Part shown: one piece after another, positions 21,178 through 34,331 of the stretch
Numbering within the stretch: the stretch's first letter is position 1
How the letters are laid out: each line of letters opens with the position of its first letter
Origin: Acheta domesticus
Lineage: Eukaryota > Arthropoda > Insecta > Orthoptera > Gryllidae
Assembly (NCBI GenBank): GCA_031308135.1
Contig: JAHLJT010003656.1
Location: forward strand, 54,492,827 to 54,556,826
Reading direction: 5' to 3'
DNA length: 64,000 bases
Notes under the pieces: model-generated
Database searches by the model: none
The model's input: only the letters and a program-made list of their open reading frames with translations
Told to the model about the DNA's origin: nothing
Made by a program: the position numbers and the translations under genes

Positions 21178-21374
21178 GATTGATCGATTACTAGTGATTC
21201 CGGGCGCGTCAACTGCTAAGGTCATTGGTCCCGTAACTGTAGTACATGGTTTTATCGCGGGAGGTGAGGGTGATATAGCCATTCTACCGTTGACTAGCGG
21301 AGTTTTCTCCAATAAAGTATCCCCCACCAGCGGGATACCGTCCTAGCCGGGACATGTGTGGTACTGTAGTGCAT
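21178..21374 (-). mobile_element. SINE, 5'-truncated copy
   Basis: It keeps only the 3' third of the 550-bp SINE: the segment reading (minus sense) from about TACCACACATGTCCCGGC to GACGCGCCCGGAATCACTAG and an (AATC)n tail at 21178-21190. The tRNA-like head is absent. Confidence 0.8.
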
Positions 21375-24300
21375 CCAGGAATTTCTTATTAAATTGTTCA
21401 AATGTCATCATTGAACAGTAAATGGATATCGATGATGTCATCTGAGATCAATATTGCCTTAACTTAAGGATAATAACGAGTAACTCAATTTCAGTTTACT
21501 CATATGATGCTCAATGACAATTATTAATAAAACAATCAACAATGATCTGGAAGCATTCAAGTTTTAGACACTTCAACAGACTCGCACCTACACAGAAAAT
21601 CATGCTAAAATCCAAATTCATTTTCCACGCTGAAATCTAGGAAAAGTGCGATTTTGCACGTGGAATTTCGCACGTTATTTTGCAATAAGTTCTCATGACA
21701 TAGTTACATATGTGTGCTAGTAGAAATATTTTAATTTTCTGGGGAACTATGAAACAAATAATCTTATTTACATTAGGATCCCCCTATTGTTTGCTTTTAT
21801 TGTATGAAAGCCTTATTGAGGTGCCATTCATGACTGAAATATTCACATGATGGAAATCCCAAGCGCTTAAGCTCAGCACGGTGCATCGCAGCTGCTATCG
21901 CAGCTGCCTCCGCCACCTGGTTGGGAAATTCTAAAATGACATCACCGAATTACATTACAGAAGAACTCTAACGAATTAACAGCTTCACGTCGGCTTAAAA
22001 CAGATCATACGAAAATTGAAGAGAACAAAAGATCAACACAAATCGAAACTCAAACACAAAAGATCAACACTCAATTATGATTGTGAACCATTTTGGCAGA
22101 AATACTGGTAATTCTTAATAGCACTCCACATCAACTCTTCTAGAAGTTTAGTTTCAAGAATGCGTGGACACCATTCATAAATGGCTATATATCAACACAT
22201 TTATGGGCCAATTCTTTGCCTCATTTTAGCGTATTTGATGAGTCTCTAAAAGAAATAGAAGTTAGAGCAAATTGTGATTATCGACTCATAATCCTACGTT
22301 TAACAGTATAATTGTGGGATACGTGTCGTCAGAGTATACCTTGTTCGTTAAACTCCTTCAGATACACACAAGGCAAGACACCGTAACGCCTGTTAGACCA
22401 TTGTTCTACAGACAGCGTTACAAACTGTCTTCATAGTGGATTTGCCTTGCTTCTTTGACACTGAGACGTTTGTTATGTTGAGTCCGCATCCTCTTTTTCA
22501 ATCTGGGTGTGGATTCTGAACCATCCTACACTTTCTACGATAAAAATTGATACAATAAATAAAATACGATACAACTGACTGTTTACGTCACTTGTACGAT
22601 ACTCGCTGACTTTCCATGTACGGTATGGACTGTTATTTTAAAAGCATTACACAGTGCTCTTCCTATGGGTTTGCACCCCAGAGCAATGTCAACTATAAAA
22701 GGCGTTTTAAACATACATTGGAACATAAACATACATTGGAAAAAAGATTTATTGATTTCATGGATGTTTTAAAATTCTTAACAAATGTCTCAATCGGGAG
22801 CGGAATATGGACGAGTATCTTTACCTGCGTTAAGAGGACTCCCCTGTTCTTTCGAGGTAGAAATCTCTGACGTATACTCAGAAGGTTGAGATCATATCAC
22901 AGAACTTCAACAAACCCTAATGGTTTTGTTGTTTTTTTTATATTTTAATCTTCGGGTATAGTACGTTTATTGTTTATTGTTACAACGACAATGAGTGCAC
23001 AATTGTGATTTCTCTGTTTTAACATGTTTATTGTTTTGTTTCGTATCGCATAAAAATGTTGGTTTCTATATGCAGCAACGCATGCGTGAAGTTAGTATTT
23101 TCTTAGAACATATGTAAAAGACTTTTACGCACGGTAGATAGGTTACAAGAGAAGTAAGAAAATAAAGCAGATATTAAAGGCAAATCAACTTTAATTTCAC
23201 TATTATTAAACCTTCCCAATAACTATTAACATAATTAACTAACAACATAATTCGCATGTAAATATAAACACAATATATTATGAAACTCGCAACAACTCTC
23301 ATAGATGCACACCAATTCCTGGTACGCAGGTTTTTTCCCTAAATATCTTGGGAATTTTCGGTAATAATGTTGATTCTGCAGCGTTCGCAGATCCAAACTC
23401 CTGTGGAGTATCATCATTGATTTAAAACATTTTAAATTCATAATTATACCAATGATGCATCAGCTATGTAAATAGGAATTCGTATGGAACGACAATGATT
23501 CGCCATCTTATGTCGCGAAACCACGCTTCCTGTTTTATAAACGTTAACGACGGGTTTCTTTCGAGTAATCAATGAAGAGTAGAGATGAAAGAAATAGAAG
23601 AATTTTTATACGCAATATTATATAATTGCAATATTATATTATATACTGTGAATATAATTTTTATATTCACAATAGAAGAATTTTATACGATAGCTGAAAA
23701 ACTTTTAATTTCCTGACGAAATTGTTGCTCTTTTGATCGACCTCGATTATTGTTTTTATTTCGACTTATCGGTCTCAGGAAAAGAACCTCAATCTCTATC
23801 TTGCAAAAACCATCAATTTAGGCACTAATTATCAAAGTAACTATATTAGAAAGAGTGCTTACGTAATATATTCTCTAAATATTGATTGATTCACAGTTTC
23901 CTACATTTAAGAAAGTCCTGTGCTCTTACACACTTCTCAGAAATCTGGAGAAACAAACTCGTATCCTACAAACATTCAAAACCGGTTACAGGATGATGTG
24001 TCCGGAAGAGTGACATTAAAGCCGTCTGCCTGACATCTTTGATCAGCTGTCACGTTTACACAGGATAGTTCAGAGTATTGCTTTGGAATATATCCCGGAC
24101 TCCAGTGAAATAAATTTGGTGAGGTCAAGTTGGATGTGAGTCAGTTCATAACAAGAACTCTGTCGATTTTGGTTCTAAAAAGTTAGTAGCGTTTCTGGAT
24201 ATGTTTGAACCAGGAGTGGCCATCGAAATTTCCCTCTTCAAAGCATAAGAAGATTTTTTTTCCCCCTCTATGTATGTTAAATGTCACTTACACAAGTTTC

Positions 24301-24469
24301 GATAGCTACGCTAATTTTTTATAAAATGAATCTCCTCACAAGAATTATCTCGTTGCTTGATTTTGTTGCTAACGAGAAAAAGGCAACGATTACAACACGA
24401 TAACATGGCAACAATAACAGGCGGCCATGCCATTAGCTCGCGTTCCATTTGTTCGTATCTGAAGAAGCG
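21375..24469. other. Long AT-rich stretch, no gene seen
   Basis: Small items only: a duplicated AAACATACATTGGAA phrase at 22708-22742; a hairpin TGAATATAA...TTATATTCA at about 23646-23670; a protein-like C-terminal frame (GSKKLVAFLDMFEPGVAIEI, about 24172-24231) with no recognised family. Confidence 0.5.
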
Positions 24470-25025
24470 GCCGTGGAAATGCAATCAGCGGCGCTCGAGG
24501 ATGACGACCGCAGCAGCTTTTTGCCCTCATCCGACTGCCGCCGCCACCGCCACCGCCGCGCTCTCCTTGACCGCCGCCACCAACGCCAAACCCAACGCTC
24601 GGACTATTCCCGCCGGTCTTCGCCGCAGCCCCCGTCGCCACATCCACCTCACGTTTTCCTCCGTCCACACAACCACCAGCCCTTCACCGCCACCGTTAGT
24701 CACAACCGGCGCCATCCATTACCACCACCAACACCGCAGCTCCTGCCATTTCCGTCACCGCCGCCGCCTTCTTCGCACGTCCCCGTTCCGTCTCTGCAGC
24801 AGCAGCGGCGGCGGCGGCGGCGGCGGCCCGCCCGGCCGCGGGCTCCGTTGGCATCCACGGAGCGGGAGGGGGCCGGGGGGCGGGGCGGGGCGGGCGATCA
24901 AGGGCAGGGTCGGCGGCGGGCGCGGGGGCGGTGCGGCGGCGCTGGAAGCTTCTGGTAGGTCACGGCGCTTCGCGGCGCGGCCGCCAGCCAGCGCGCGCGT
25001 CGGCGCGGGCGCGAGGGCGGGCGCG

Positions 25026-25063
25026 TATAAAAGCGGCGGGGGCCCCGCGGGCGGCGTTCAGAG
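25026..25063 (+). promoter_or_regulatory. Core promoter: TATA box and initiator
   Basis: TATAAAA at 25026-25032 is the only A/T run in GC-rich DNA. TTCAGAG (25057-25063) resembles the arthropod initiator TCAGT/TCAGA with A at 25060, about 34 bases after the start of the TATA box. The ATG follows 63 bases later, giving a short 5' leader. Confidence 0.7.
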
Positions 25064-25122
25064 AGTGGTCGCGCGCCCGCCCGAGCACCGATCGCCGCCC
25101 GCCGCCCCGCCCCGCCGCCGCC

Positions 25123-25256
25123 ATGCGCTCGCCCGCGCTCGCCGCGCTGCTGCTGCTGACGGTGTCGCAGCTGGCGCCGCCCGCCGCCGGCTTCGACTTC
25201 TGGAAGAGGCACTTCGGCTTCGAGGCCTCCGACATCCTCAAGCAGGTGGAGCACGG
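25123..25256 (+). CDS. First coding exon of a secreted protein, unrecognised
   Basis: ATG 25123 sits in GCCGCCATGC context downstream of a TATA/initiator pair. The first 23 residues form a signal peptide: MRSP, a Leu/Ala-rich core (ALAALLLLTVSQLA) and a PPAAG exit, so cleavage likely precedes FDFWKRHFGFEASDILKQVE. The frame meets a consensus splice donor, CACGG|GTAAGC, at 25257, giving a phase-2 intron; without splicing it would stop at TAA 25258-25260. Coding is very GC-rich. The protein would enter the secretory pathway. I do not recognise the mature N-terminus (aromatic, basic, then an amphipathic helix), and no second exon was found, so its function is open. A secreted factor or a luminal/membrane protein are equally possible. 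Confidence 0.75.
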
Positions 25257-25262
25257 GTAAGC
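25257..25262 (+). other. Splice donor
   Basis: GTAAGC directly follows CACGG and matches the 5' splice-site consensus at the first five intron positions. It defines the end of the first coding exon. Confidence 0.7.
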
Positions 25263-25330
25263 TGCCCCCCATGCGACGGGGACTCCCCGCGCCTCGCGGC
25301 CCAGGACGCCCACTGGCGGTGGGGGCCGCT

Positions 25331-28300
25331 TTGGATATGGGCGAAATCCTATAACATATCGATGTCAGTCTGAAAGGGCCATGAGTAGGGCACTTTCATA
25401 AGTTTTCCTGCGCCGGAACGTAAAATTTTATATTAAAGCAGAGTGCAAAAACGTCAAAAAGTAGTGCAAGTGTCTCCCTCTAAAAAGCAGTTTAAGGGCA
25501 GCGCTCCGCCTTCTGGTCGGCTCGCAAGTGTTTTTGACAAATATCAAAACCGAATGAATTAATGGAAGATGTGTAAAATGTGCATGTTTGATTAGGTAGA
25601 AATGAGCGGGAGGAAAAGAGAAAAAATAAGGCGTATCTGAATTTTGTTGTAAAATATATTGAATGTTCTACATTAGTTGGACTCTATGTTGTTTTCCGTT
25701 AATTGGGGAGGACCCAGGGCGGAGCCTCACCCTAGACTTCGAAATGCGTGAGCCAGCGATTCAAATCGGTCGTATCAAATTGAATACTTTGCAAAGTTAA
25801 CGCTACTTCCTTATCATGAACATCATTTTGAATTGTCATTCATTAAACCTACGCATTCTACACGTCTTTCATTTATTCATTCGCTTCAGGCCTGGTATTC
25901 GTCAAAAATACTTGCGTGCCGACCAGAAAGCGGAGTGCTGTTTATATACTGCTTTTTGGGGGAATTTTTTGCACTGCTTTTAGGAATTTTTGCAGTTTGC
26001 ATTAATATCAAATCTTGCACACCGGCGCTGGAAAATTTACCAGTGTGTCCCTACACATGCAGCCTTTCAGCACATTTGCGGCAGTGACATAGCCAGGAGT
26101 AAATGTAGGGAATCGGAACTCGTGAACCATTGACAGATCGCTGAAAAATAAGGATACCAGATATCTTTAAGTAACATTAAACACAAAATTAAGCGTTCTT
26201 CGTGTTCTTAATTTTGTTGTTATTTATATCGAGAAAAACTTCAATACCCCAGAGTATATCCTAAGTATGACCTAGCTAGCTTGAAAACCTATTTCACATG
26301 ATTAATTTTTCGTTTCCCCGTAGTTATTGCTGTTATATCCCGTTGTATGTGAATGTTCCTACACGAAAATCACATACGCAAAAGTATATGAACGGGAGGA
26401 GCGCATGTGTGCTACCGCATTTCTGAAATAAAATAATCACGCATAATTGTGAGTTTGTGGTCATTTCCCTTGTCAATGGCGAATTTGCAATGAAATAGTC
26501 TTACAATTCTAATGTCCATGGATATTGTAATCGTTATTTATGACGTCTTTTACAAACCTTAATAAAGAAAACGAGACACAAAATTCGCAAAAGTTTCTTG
26601 AAAAGGCCTGCCAATACAATCCCGAATGTATACGTTTGTCGAGTGACCCCGAAAGAAAACTCTGAGTAAGGTACTGCGTCCCACGATTAGAAGTTATGAA
26701 ACGAGAATTACTTATAACTTACATTTTTCTTCAAATTATGATTAAACTTTGTCGGACAATATTGCTTGTCTAAGGGGAAACCGCGGAGTGCTTGTGTTGT
26801 TGTGTTGAAACGAAACTGTAAGTCAATACTTTGCAACGCTACGAAAGTTTTACATTTAATGTCTCGCATTATGGATCATAAAGCTTGAATTTATTTAACT
26901 GTTGATTTTAACTCTGCGACATATAGTTCGAAACCGAAGATGAATCCTCAATTTTCCAGAAAATATTTCGTTCACATACTATGACATTTCGTATGACACT
27001 GCTGTATGTTGTTTGTAGGTAAAAGTACATATCAGCCAAAGAAAACGTTCTTCAAGAACATTCGAAGAAGAAGTATTTTTGTATATTTAAAGCAGTAATT
27101 ATTTGAAGTAGTGAAAAGAAACGTATTTTGCATCAATGTTTGGTGGAATTTGCTTGATAATATTTTACATTTCTATCTAGGAGTTAATCGAATGGTATCA
27201 CATAGAGCTACCTTATCGAATTTTAATTATAAATAACTGAATGTTTGCAAACAACGAATATTACATTTCCATTGGAAATCGAGCAAGTAAGTTTCAAGAA
27301 TGCATCAAGAAGTTCCAGAAGAAACGTCTTCGAATCTTTTATTCTCTCTTCTCCTCAATTTTAACATTATTGATTTGACACATTTTAACAAATAAAAAAT
27401 CTATGATACATCTTAACAAATGATAATGCAACAAAACTTGTTATTTACGTATATTGTCAATTAAAAATTGGACACTGTGTAATGATAAATGATTAATCAT
27501 AACTATACTAAAATTCACCACCTCCAAGTTATTAAATCATTTCGAATTTTCATGAGGAATTGGTCAATAACTAAATTCTTTACCAAGTAGAAGTTCGTGA
27601 ACTGAATTGTTTTGTCATCAGGGTTGTAGATTGGATATATTTGTTTTTAAATTACTACACAGATTAATATAATTCATGAAATGTTTAAAATATTTGAAAA
27701 AGAAACACAATTCTTTGAATATTTTTAAAATATTTTGGATGCTGAATTAATCTGTTTAATAATGTTACATTTTATATGCTAACTACAGCCCCAATGAGAG
27801 AATACTAAAAGTTCAAAAACGTCGACACGCTAAGTGAATCTAGTTATTGACTAACTTCTCTTCAAAAATTCCAAATGAATTAATTAATCATAACGATTTC
27901 ATCACTAATGAAGACTATTATAGAAGACATGCTATGTCGTTAGATAATTCACTATCGCGTGAAATGATAATTTAGGAACGGCTGCTTACTAATTTGACGT
28001 AACCGTTATATTCCACACCGCCACTGCACCGTTATATCAGTATTTTTGTCGGCGGTTCCTCGGAACGGTAACAAGTAGTGCAGTCGATGAAAGCGGTGTG
28101 GCACAAGCGTTATATCCGTCAGAATTGTCACATAGAAATATCATTCTAAAAGCAAAATTCAGTATTTTGTGGGAAACTACATTTGGTTGATGCTCTTACT
28201 TGTTCCACTGCACTGTAAATCACCAGCATCATCAGCCTCTGCAACAGTTCGATTCGAATTTTATTCAAGTAAATAAGATTGAAATGTAAGGACAATTGTA

Positions 28301-30904
28301 TTACTCCGGAATTATATTACTCCGGAATGCACAATATCGGAGTAGAATAAACAATTAATGGTACTATTCGATCAATAAAATGCAGAATGACGAGGATTTA
28401 AACCCAAGTTGTAAGCAGTCCGAGTCAAACCTCTCTACATCGTCTCTTCGCTCACTCCTAAAGTAATGAACGGCGCAAAAAAAGCTTATTCTAAACTTTG
28501 TTGCCTTGACTTAGACTGTTGAGAGAGATTTAATGAGGATATTAATTTTCGGTGGGTTTTTGTCTTCCTTCTTCCCCTCCCGTAACCAATCAGAAGAGTT
28601 TCGTCGCTGGAAGAGTGCTTTTCTATCAGAAGTTAAAGTAACGAATATTTTAAATTGCATTCCAGTTGGAATAAAGTCATGTAAAAATACATTTTGGAAT
28701 AATGTGCTGTAAGTTAACACTTTCACTTCTTAAACACTTCATTTTCCACATCATACCTCAAATAAAAGTACATCAAGGGATATTGATACTTTGTAAACTA
28801 TAATAATTACTGTGTTAGTCATAAATTTGGTAAACTGATATTCCCCTCTTTTAGTTGTTGGAAGTTGACACTATGTGTATAAACTTAGTTCCAATAAACA
28901 TAGGTTGGGAAGCCTGATGCACCCAATTTACTACAGCCGCAGATTGTTTCCGGTTGGGAATTTATAATTTCTGATCAAAAGGGGCGTAAATAACAAAAAC
29001 GAATTGGAAGTCTCTACTCGAGAATAATAGGATAAATGTACTAATTACTGCGAAAAGAAAGAGCCCAGTATGTATGTGTCCGAGTTCATTGACTCGTAGC
29101 CTTTCATTGGTTTGTAGGCTGAAACCGCCACTTCTAAGGGAAAGGGTGACGTGGGGAAAGGAACTTTCAAACTAGAAAGGAGAGGGCGGCCAATGTTAGA
29201 CCGAGGACCATGGTTAGTTTTCATGGATGCATTTCATCATGCACGAGAGAAAAATCTTGTTCAAAGTTGACTATGAAATGGCAACATCCAGCCTTATCCA
29301 GCATCCAGCCAAATCATTGTAATTTCAAAAGTTTCAATATTTTAGTTTTGTATTTACCTCAAAAGATTGCGTCATTCAGTTCGAGTTGCAGTAAATAGGT
29401 CAGCCACCTTCTAGACGGAGAAAAAGAGTATCTTCATCTTCCCTCAATTCTCAAAATGAGGTCCCCTAGGTCCTCTGACGTATTTCCATGAATTTCGGCA
29501 TGTTACGTTGTTTCTGTAGCGCGGATCGTTTGGAGCTTTTAATCCACATCATCACTTGCCTGAAAAGAAGTCCGAAGAAGGATAGCATTTAAACGTGTTA
29601 CCTCAGTATCAGAGAGAAGACGAAAATTGAAAATCTAGTAGTATATGTTCATGTGTGTACTTTGCTAACGTATTATATCGTCTCAATGTATGTGTAATGC
29701 AATACAAAATTAGATTACCCTTCTGTTCACATTTGAGAGAGAATTCCCTTTTGCTCACATTTGACTTCCTTCCAGTACTTTGTCAAAATTTACGTAGCAT
29801 GTGATGATATGCCGTCTTTATCTTTAATTCATTCTTCTCCATAATAATTACAATTTCGTTACTTCTCTTCCTTTGCTCATTAGATCAACCTTGCTTCAGT
29901 ACACCTGACCAACGTTTCCTACGAAATACTACATGAATATTCTATTAAATCCCTTGTTACACTGTAAATTGAGCCCCATTTACAATTCTTACTAAATCGT
30001 TGAATTCACTTTGCGTATAATATTTTCAATGATTTTTTAATATATTCGTAACCATACGGACATCTCCCCCATCTGATCTCTCATATTGCAATCCATTTCT
30101 CTTAGCAGAAATTTCATTTCCGCTACTTCTCTTCATAAACTTTCTTGGCGATAGACCGAAGATCGCAACCGTACTGTGCAGCCGTTTTATAAAAAAAGAG
30201 TAATAAAGTGTCTTCACCGCCTTTTTCTTTTCTCGGCGTTGTCACAGTTGTCGCACAGATTTATATTTGATCGGATCTAGCTATTCCGCATCTCTGATAT
30301 TTTAGAAAAAAAAACATTACAGAAGTTCACATTAGCATGGCGAATTGATCGTATACCGATCAGCGGTTCACAATTATTTTTGTGGGAATTTGTTTAATTT
30401 GTTCTAGAAATTCTAATACGTAAATAAATTACATAATTTCATAATATGATTAATGTTTTCAAATACATACATAGATTACATACATTATTCAGACTTTTAT
30501 CCGGCCATTCGTTATTTTTTCTCATTTCCATGAAGAATTTCTCGAAGAGATAGCATTGTGTGTTCAACTGCCAAAAATCGTGTTCCAGAAACAACCGTTC
30601 TTAAACGATAAAAGAGTATTCTTCTACAAATCGTATACTTAAAGAGTTGCTCCTTGCACTCGTTCGTGAAAGCGAATTAAAATACTAAAGTACCAATAAA
30701 ATTAATAATTTGTGAAGGCTTCGTGGCCCGATTCTTTCAAACTGTTTGTTAACTGATCCCTCACGGTTCCTCATTTTCGCTTGTTGAGCATCACTTACAT
30801 CACTTTCATCACCTACTCACCAGGAATCGCCAGACGCGTACGTAGTAGTTAGTATACTCCCTTGCCGGATGGGCCGGATCATGACCAGAGGCGTCTTACT
30901 GTTC
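25331..30904. other. Probable intron or intergenic AT-rich DNA
   Basis: No exon can be supported. An imperfect inverted repeat lies at about 28000-28125: ACCGTTATATTCCACACCGC against a right arm with GCGGTGTGG...CGTTAT, with a GGTTCCTCGGAAC centre. A duplicated ATTACTCCGGAAT is at 28301-28313 and 28317-28329. A possible tRNA-like B-box (minus, GGTTTAAATCC, about 28396-28406) hints at an old SINE fragment. Confidence 0.5.
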
Positions 30905-31435
30905 GTTGATTGGTGAACGGCTAAGGTCGAAATTCCCGTAAGTGTAGTGCGTGTTTTATCGCTGCCGGTGGCGGTGATCTCCCCCCACAGATTGGTGATA
31001 TCCGTCTCCGACCTAACCGTCGGTTTGCGGGTTTTCCCCAACCAGGTGTCTCTCCACCAGGTATATCCCCACCAGCAGGACGGGACCAGCTCGAAGCTCC
31101 CGATTAGTCTTCCGACATATGTGGTAGTGTACAGCATGTAAGAGTAAATGTGTTGACGTAAAAGTCGAGGATAGGACAAGGAACATGAAGGAAACATCCC
31201 GCATGGTCCGTCGCCCCTTTTGGGGGGTACTGCTTCGGTATTCGTCTAGTGTTGATCGGAGAAACCACGAAAAACTAGTGATCAGAGCAGCCGGCCGCTA
31301 AAATCCTCCTCCGAAACAGCGCCTGAATTCGACCTAGCTCAGTAGCTTGTGTCGAAAATCCTGCCACCGTCGGGCATCGAACTCTAGCACATCCCGATCA
31401 GAGGCACTGCAGTAACATCCATTAATGCCTTGAGT
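30905..31435 (-). mobile_element. SINE, diverged nearly full-length copy
   Basis: It matches the SINE at 11237-11784 throughout: head near 31435, ACGGTGGCAGGATTTTCGAC-like segment near 31340-31370, body, and CACTTACGGGAATTTCGACC-type 3' region near 30930. A GATTGGTGAAC remnant replaces the (AATC) tail. Confidence 0.8.
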
Positions 31436-33095
31436 TACCTAAGCAAGTCTTACTTTTTATGGACGCATTCAAAGCTGATGTACCATCACACGGAATGACA
31501 AATGTTATAATTCCATTCCGCATTATTATGGAAGACGGACCAAAAATAACGACATTTGGATAAGCAGCAAACGAGACGAAAAACGCAAGGTTCTGCCTTT
31601 ATTCTAAAGAACCGCGTTCACACGTACGTATCAGGAAATCCTGCTTCTTCGCTCGAAACATTTTTGTGAGTCTGTATTTGGGGAAAACACTTTTCAACCG
31701 GTAATCCGATTTTCAAGAAATGTTCTATTCGTGTACTGATACATCTTAACGTTGAATAGTTCATCATGATTTTTTCAGCTCGATTTTTTAATATACAAAA
31801 CATGGTTTAATACAATTCGCAATACGTGCGATTCGCAATGCGGAGCGGGCTGGACCGGCAGACGGGAAGTGCAGGGACAGCGGAGCTTGGCGGGGAGATG
31901 TGAGAGGCTGGGTGAGGCGTGGCGAAGATGTAATTAAATGTTTCATTCCGTTGCCTATCTAATCGGAGATTGTCATAATAAATACCCAGATTGCTTCAGC
32001 TGGCAAATAAAACGAACATTATTCTTGGCAATATTTTATTTCTTTTTTTATTCGCAACGCGCGTAACTTTTCTTAAGAAGCATGAAGCAATTAACTCAAC
32101 GTGATGTATTCCACAATTCATTATCTGACGTTCAACATCTTAACACAGATGTAGTGATTGGGTTCAGAATGTGAAAACATTAATTTAATTAATCCCATAT
32201 TTTCATGTTACTCAAGGTAACGTCTGTCCCAAATGATACATCTCTGTCTGTGTGAGCACACATTTTGATATTTTGGGAAAGGTCTCCAAAGGTATTTGTC
32301 TCGTACTTCCTTCTCCTTTGAATGTTGGCGCACAGTTTTCAAGACCTCAACATTTGTTCTGCCGCAATAATATGAGAGTCAACTATAAAAGCAATAAAAG
32401 AATTTTGTGGTTTTGTTAATTGGTGGTTTAACACTGCAGCAAACCTAATTGTTAGTCGGAGGATTAAGTAGGAACCTTACTCATAAGTAGTAGACATTCG
32501 AATTAAACGTCTCTTCTTAAACAAACTGAAACACATATGTATTTCTATAGTCAAAAAATTTTCTTTGGGAAAATTCAAGTTGCGTCTTTGTGAAGTTTGT
32601 GATGATTTTTGCGAATTTTTCGACCGAGTGTGTCAGCGTATGTAGAATCCTAGGGGCCTGCTGCCCTGGTCGACAGTTTTCTCAGTTTCATCCGAATCCG
32701 AAGCAGGCGAAAGACAGTGTCTTAAGAAGAGGCTCACTTCACGATCCTTCATTTCCGTTCTGCACCTCCACCCTGCTTAGGCCGGGGCGATGCCCTCGTG
32801 GCCATCCCTCGTGATCAGGAGACGCGACAGCATTGCGAGTACGCGGATGCAAGCGCACAGCGCCGAACCCCATTAGAGAGAGGGGGGATGAGTTCCGGGA
32901 AAGGGATGCATTCTCTACGTTAAAATTATTTGTGTCCACAAAGGTGGTGTGTTTGGTTGAAAGGCGAATGAATTTTTCATAGTGTACCATTATGGGGAGG
33001 GGAGAAAGGTTGATGACTGCTCGAGCCTTTGGTGAACTATGTCAACGCCCTCCCGTTGTTCCATTGTGGCAGATTGAGAGCGGGCTGGGTTGCGT
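31436..33095. other. No gene supported
   Basis: Short GC-richer patches at 31830-31925 and 32640-32900. Neither shows a clear exon or repeat ends. Confidence 0.45.
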
Positions 33096-33480
33096 TTAGG
33101 CTTTCACCCAGCGGCCCGCTCCCCTGCCCCGCCACACCCCTCCTCGCCCCGCCACGCCTCCAACTCACGTCACGCCACGCAACGCCACCACCCCTGTCCC
33201 CGCCTCCTGACTCGCCACGGCGCCTCGCTCCCCGCTCCCTCGTCGCTTCCCGGCGCCCGGACCTCCCGCCCCGACACTGCCCGTCCCCCCCTCGTGACCC
33301 GCCTCACCATGCCTCGCCCGCCCCGCCCTGCACCGCCACGCCCCGCCTCTCCTCTCCTCGCCCCGCTCCGAGCAGGCGGGGACGGCGCGGGGCGGCGGCC
33401 TCTTTAGGGCTGCGAGGACGGTGGCGCCGCGTACCGTTAGGCGGCGCACGGTGGGTCCCCGGCGGAGAAACGGCCCACAA
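33096..33480. other. GC-rich island, C-rich on the + strand
   Basis: CGCC/CGCCAC-rich and strand-asymmetric, becoming GGC-rich at its right end (33375-33475). All frames are open by composition. A promoter or decayed low-complexity repeat is possible; no start or exon can be picked. Confidence 0.4.
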
Positions 33481-34178
33481 AGTGCTTCTCCGACTTGGAG
33501 CTTCTATTGACCTTTTTCTGTACAGTTTTCACGGACCCTTTATCAAGACTTTACAGGTAAAATATGTTTGGGGTTCAGTCTAGTGTCTGCCAGTCTGTAT
33601 ACATTTAGCCTACAATTATCCTACTTGAAATTATTAATGGCTGCGGTGAAATAAATAGCTTACAAAAGTCACAGCGCAGGGACCCAGTGTTGTAGTGTTT
33701 AAACATCTTACGAAAGTCTTCAAGGAAATTCATACATTTTAAAACAAACATGTCACCGGCTTCTAAGTTAATAACTCCACAAGAATAACACGTCATGGAC
33801 GTAATTAAGTAATTGCAAGCGTTCTCAAGCTCGATGAATATATGGCATCTACCACGGACCAACAAGGATCTTTCAACTGTGCTCTCCGTAATTCAATTTC
33901 CATTCTTTCATGGTCCATATTTCTGCATTTAAGATCTTGAAATTCAACCTCCATTTGTAGACATGGCGATGAGACGTCATGTTTTCCGAAATGATTTTTA
34001 AAAACATTAGTAAATTTTATATTTTAATGCAAGGAATGCACTAAAATATAGAATATACATCAATAGATATTGAACAATAATAGAAATAACACCGAAATAA
34101 CTTGTAAACTGTCACTGTCCCAGGAACGCGCCGAGGGGGCCCGTGTCCCCCCGGAAAATTTCGAGAGGGGCTCATTAA
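33481..34178. other. AT-rich, no gene seen
   Basis: Only a G/C-rich patch (GGGGGCCCGTGTCCCCCCGG, 34135-34154) stands out, just before the foldback element. Confidence 0.5.
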
Positions 34179-34331
34179 CCCTGCGTTATAAAATATTTGA
34201 GTTGTCTTCTGAAAATGTGATCGATTCCTGATTATTTCTTCCCCCTTACCAAATAATCAGCTTAAAGAAAGGAATAATTAGGAATTGATCACATTTTCGG
34301 ATATACAACTAAAATATTTTATTACGCAGGG
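34179..34331. mobile_element. Foldback MITE, piggyBac-like ends
   Basis: The two halves are near-complete reverse complements. CCCTGCGTTATAAAATATTT from 34179 pairs with the right arm ending AAAATATTTTATTACGCAGG at 34330. The arms extend about 65 bases each around a short loop. The left flank is TTAA and the right flank TAAA. Ends starting CCC with a TTAA target recall piggyBac-type elements, but one flank has changed. Confidence 0.8.

Larger units (their letters stand above)
24470..25330 (+). promoter_or_regulatory. CpG island with promoter and first exon
   Basis: CpG content jumps across this block, with CCG/GGC repeats (24530-24830) and many GGGCGGGG boxes (24870-24900). Toward its right end lie a TATA box, initiator-like site and a signal-peptide-coding exon, all on the + strand. 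The island therefore most likely marks the 5' end of one gene. Long frames in other phases (for example a 338-codon one) are stop-poor composition. Confidence 0.75.

Noticed and set aside
24357..25373. 338-codon + frame across the CpG island
   Set aside because: It begins at a TTG in AT-rich DNA, is kept open by GC composition and lies in a different phase from the exon supported by promoter, signal peptide and splice donor.
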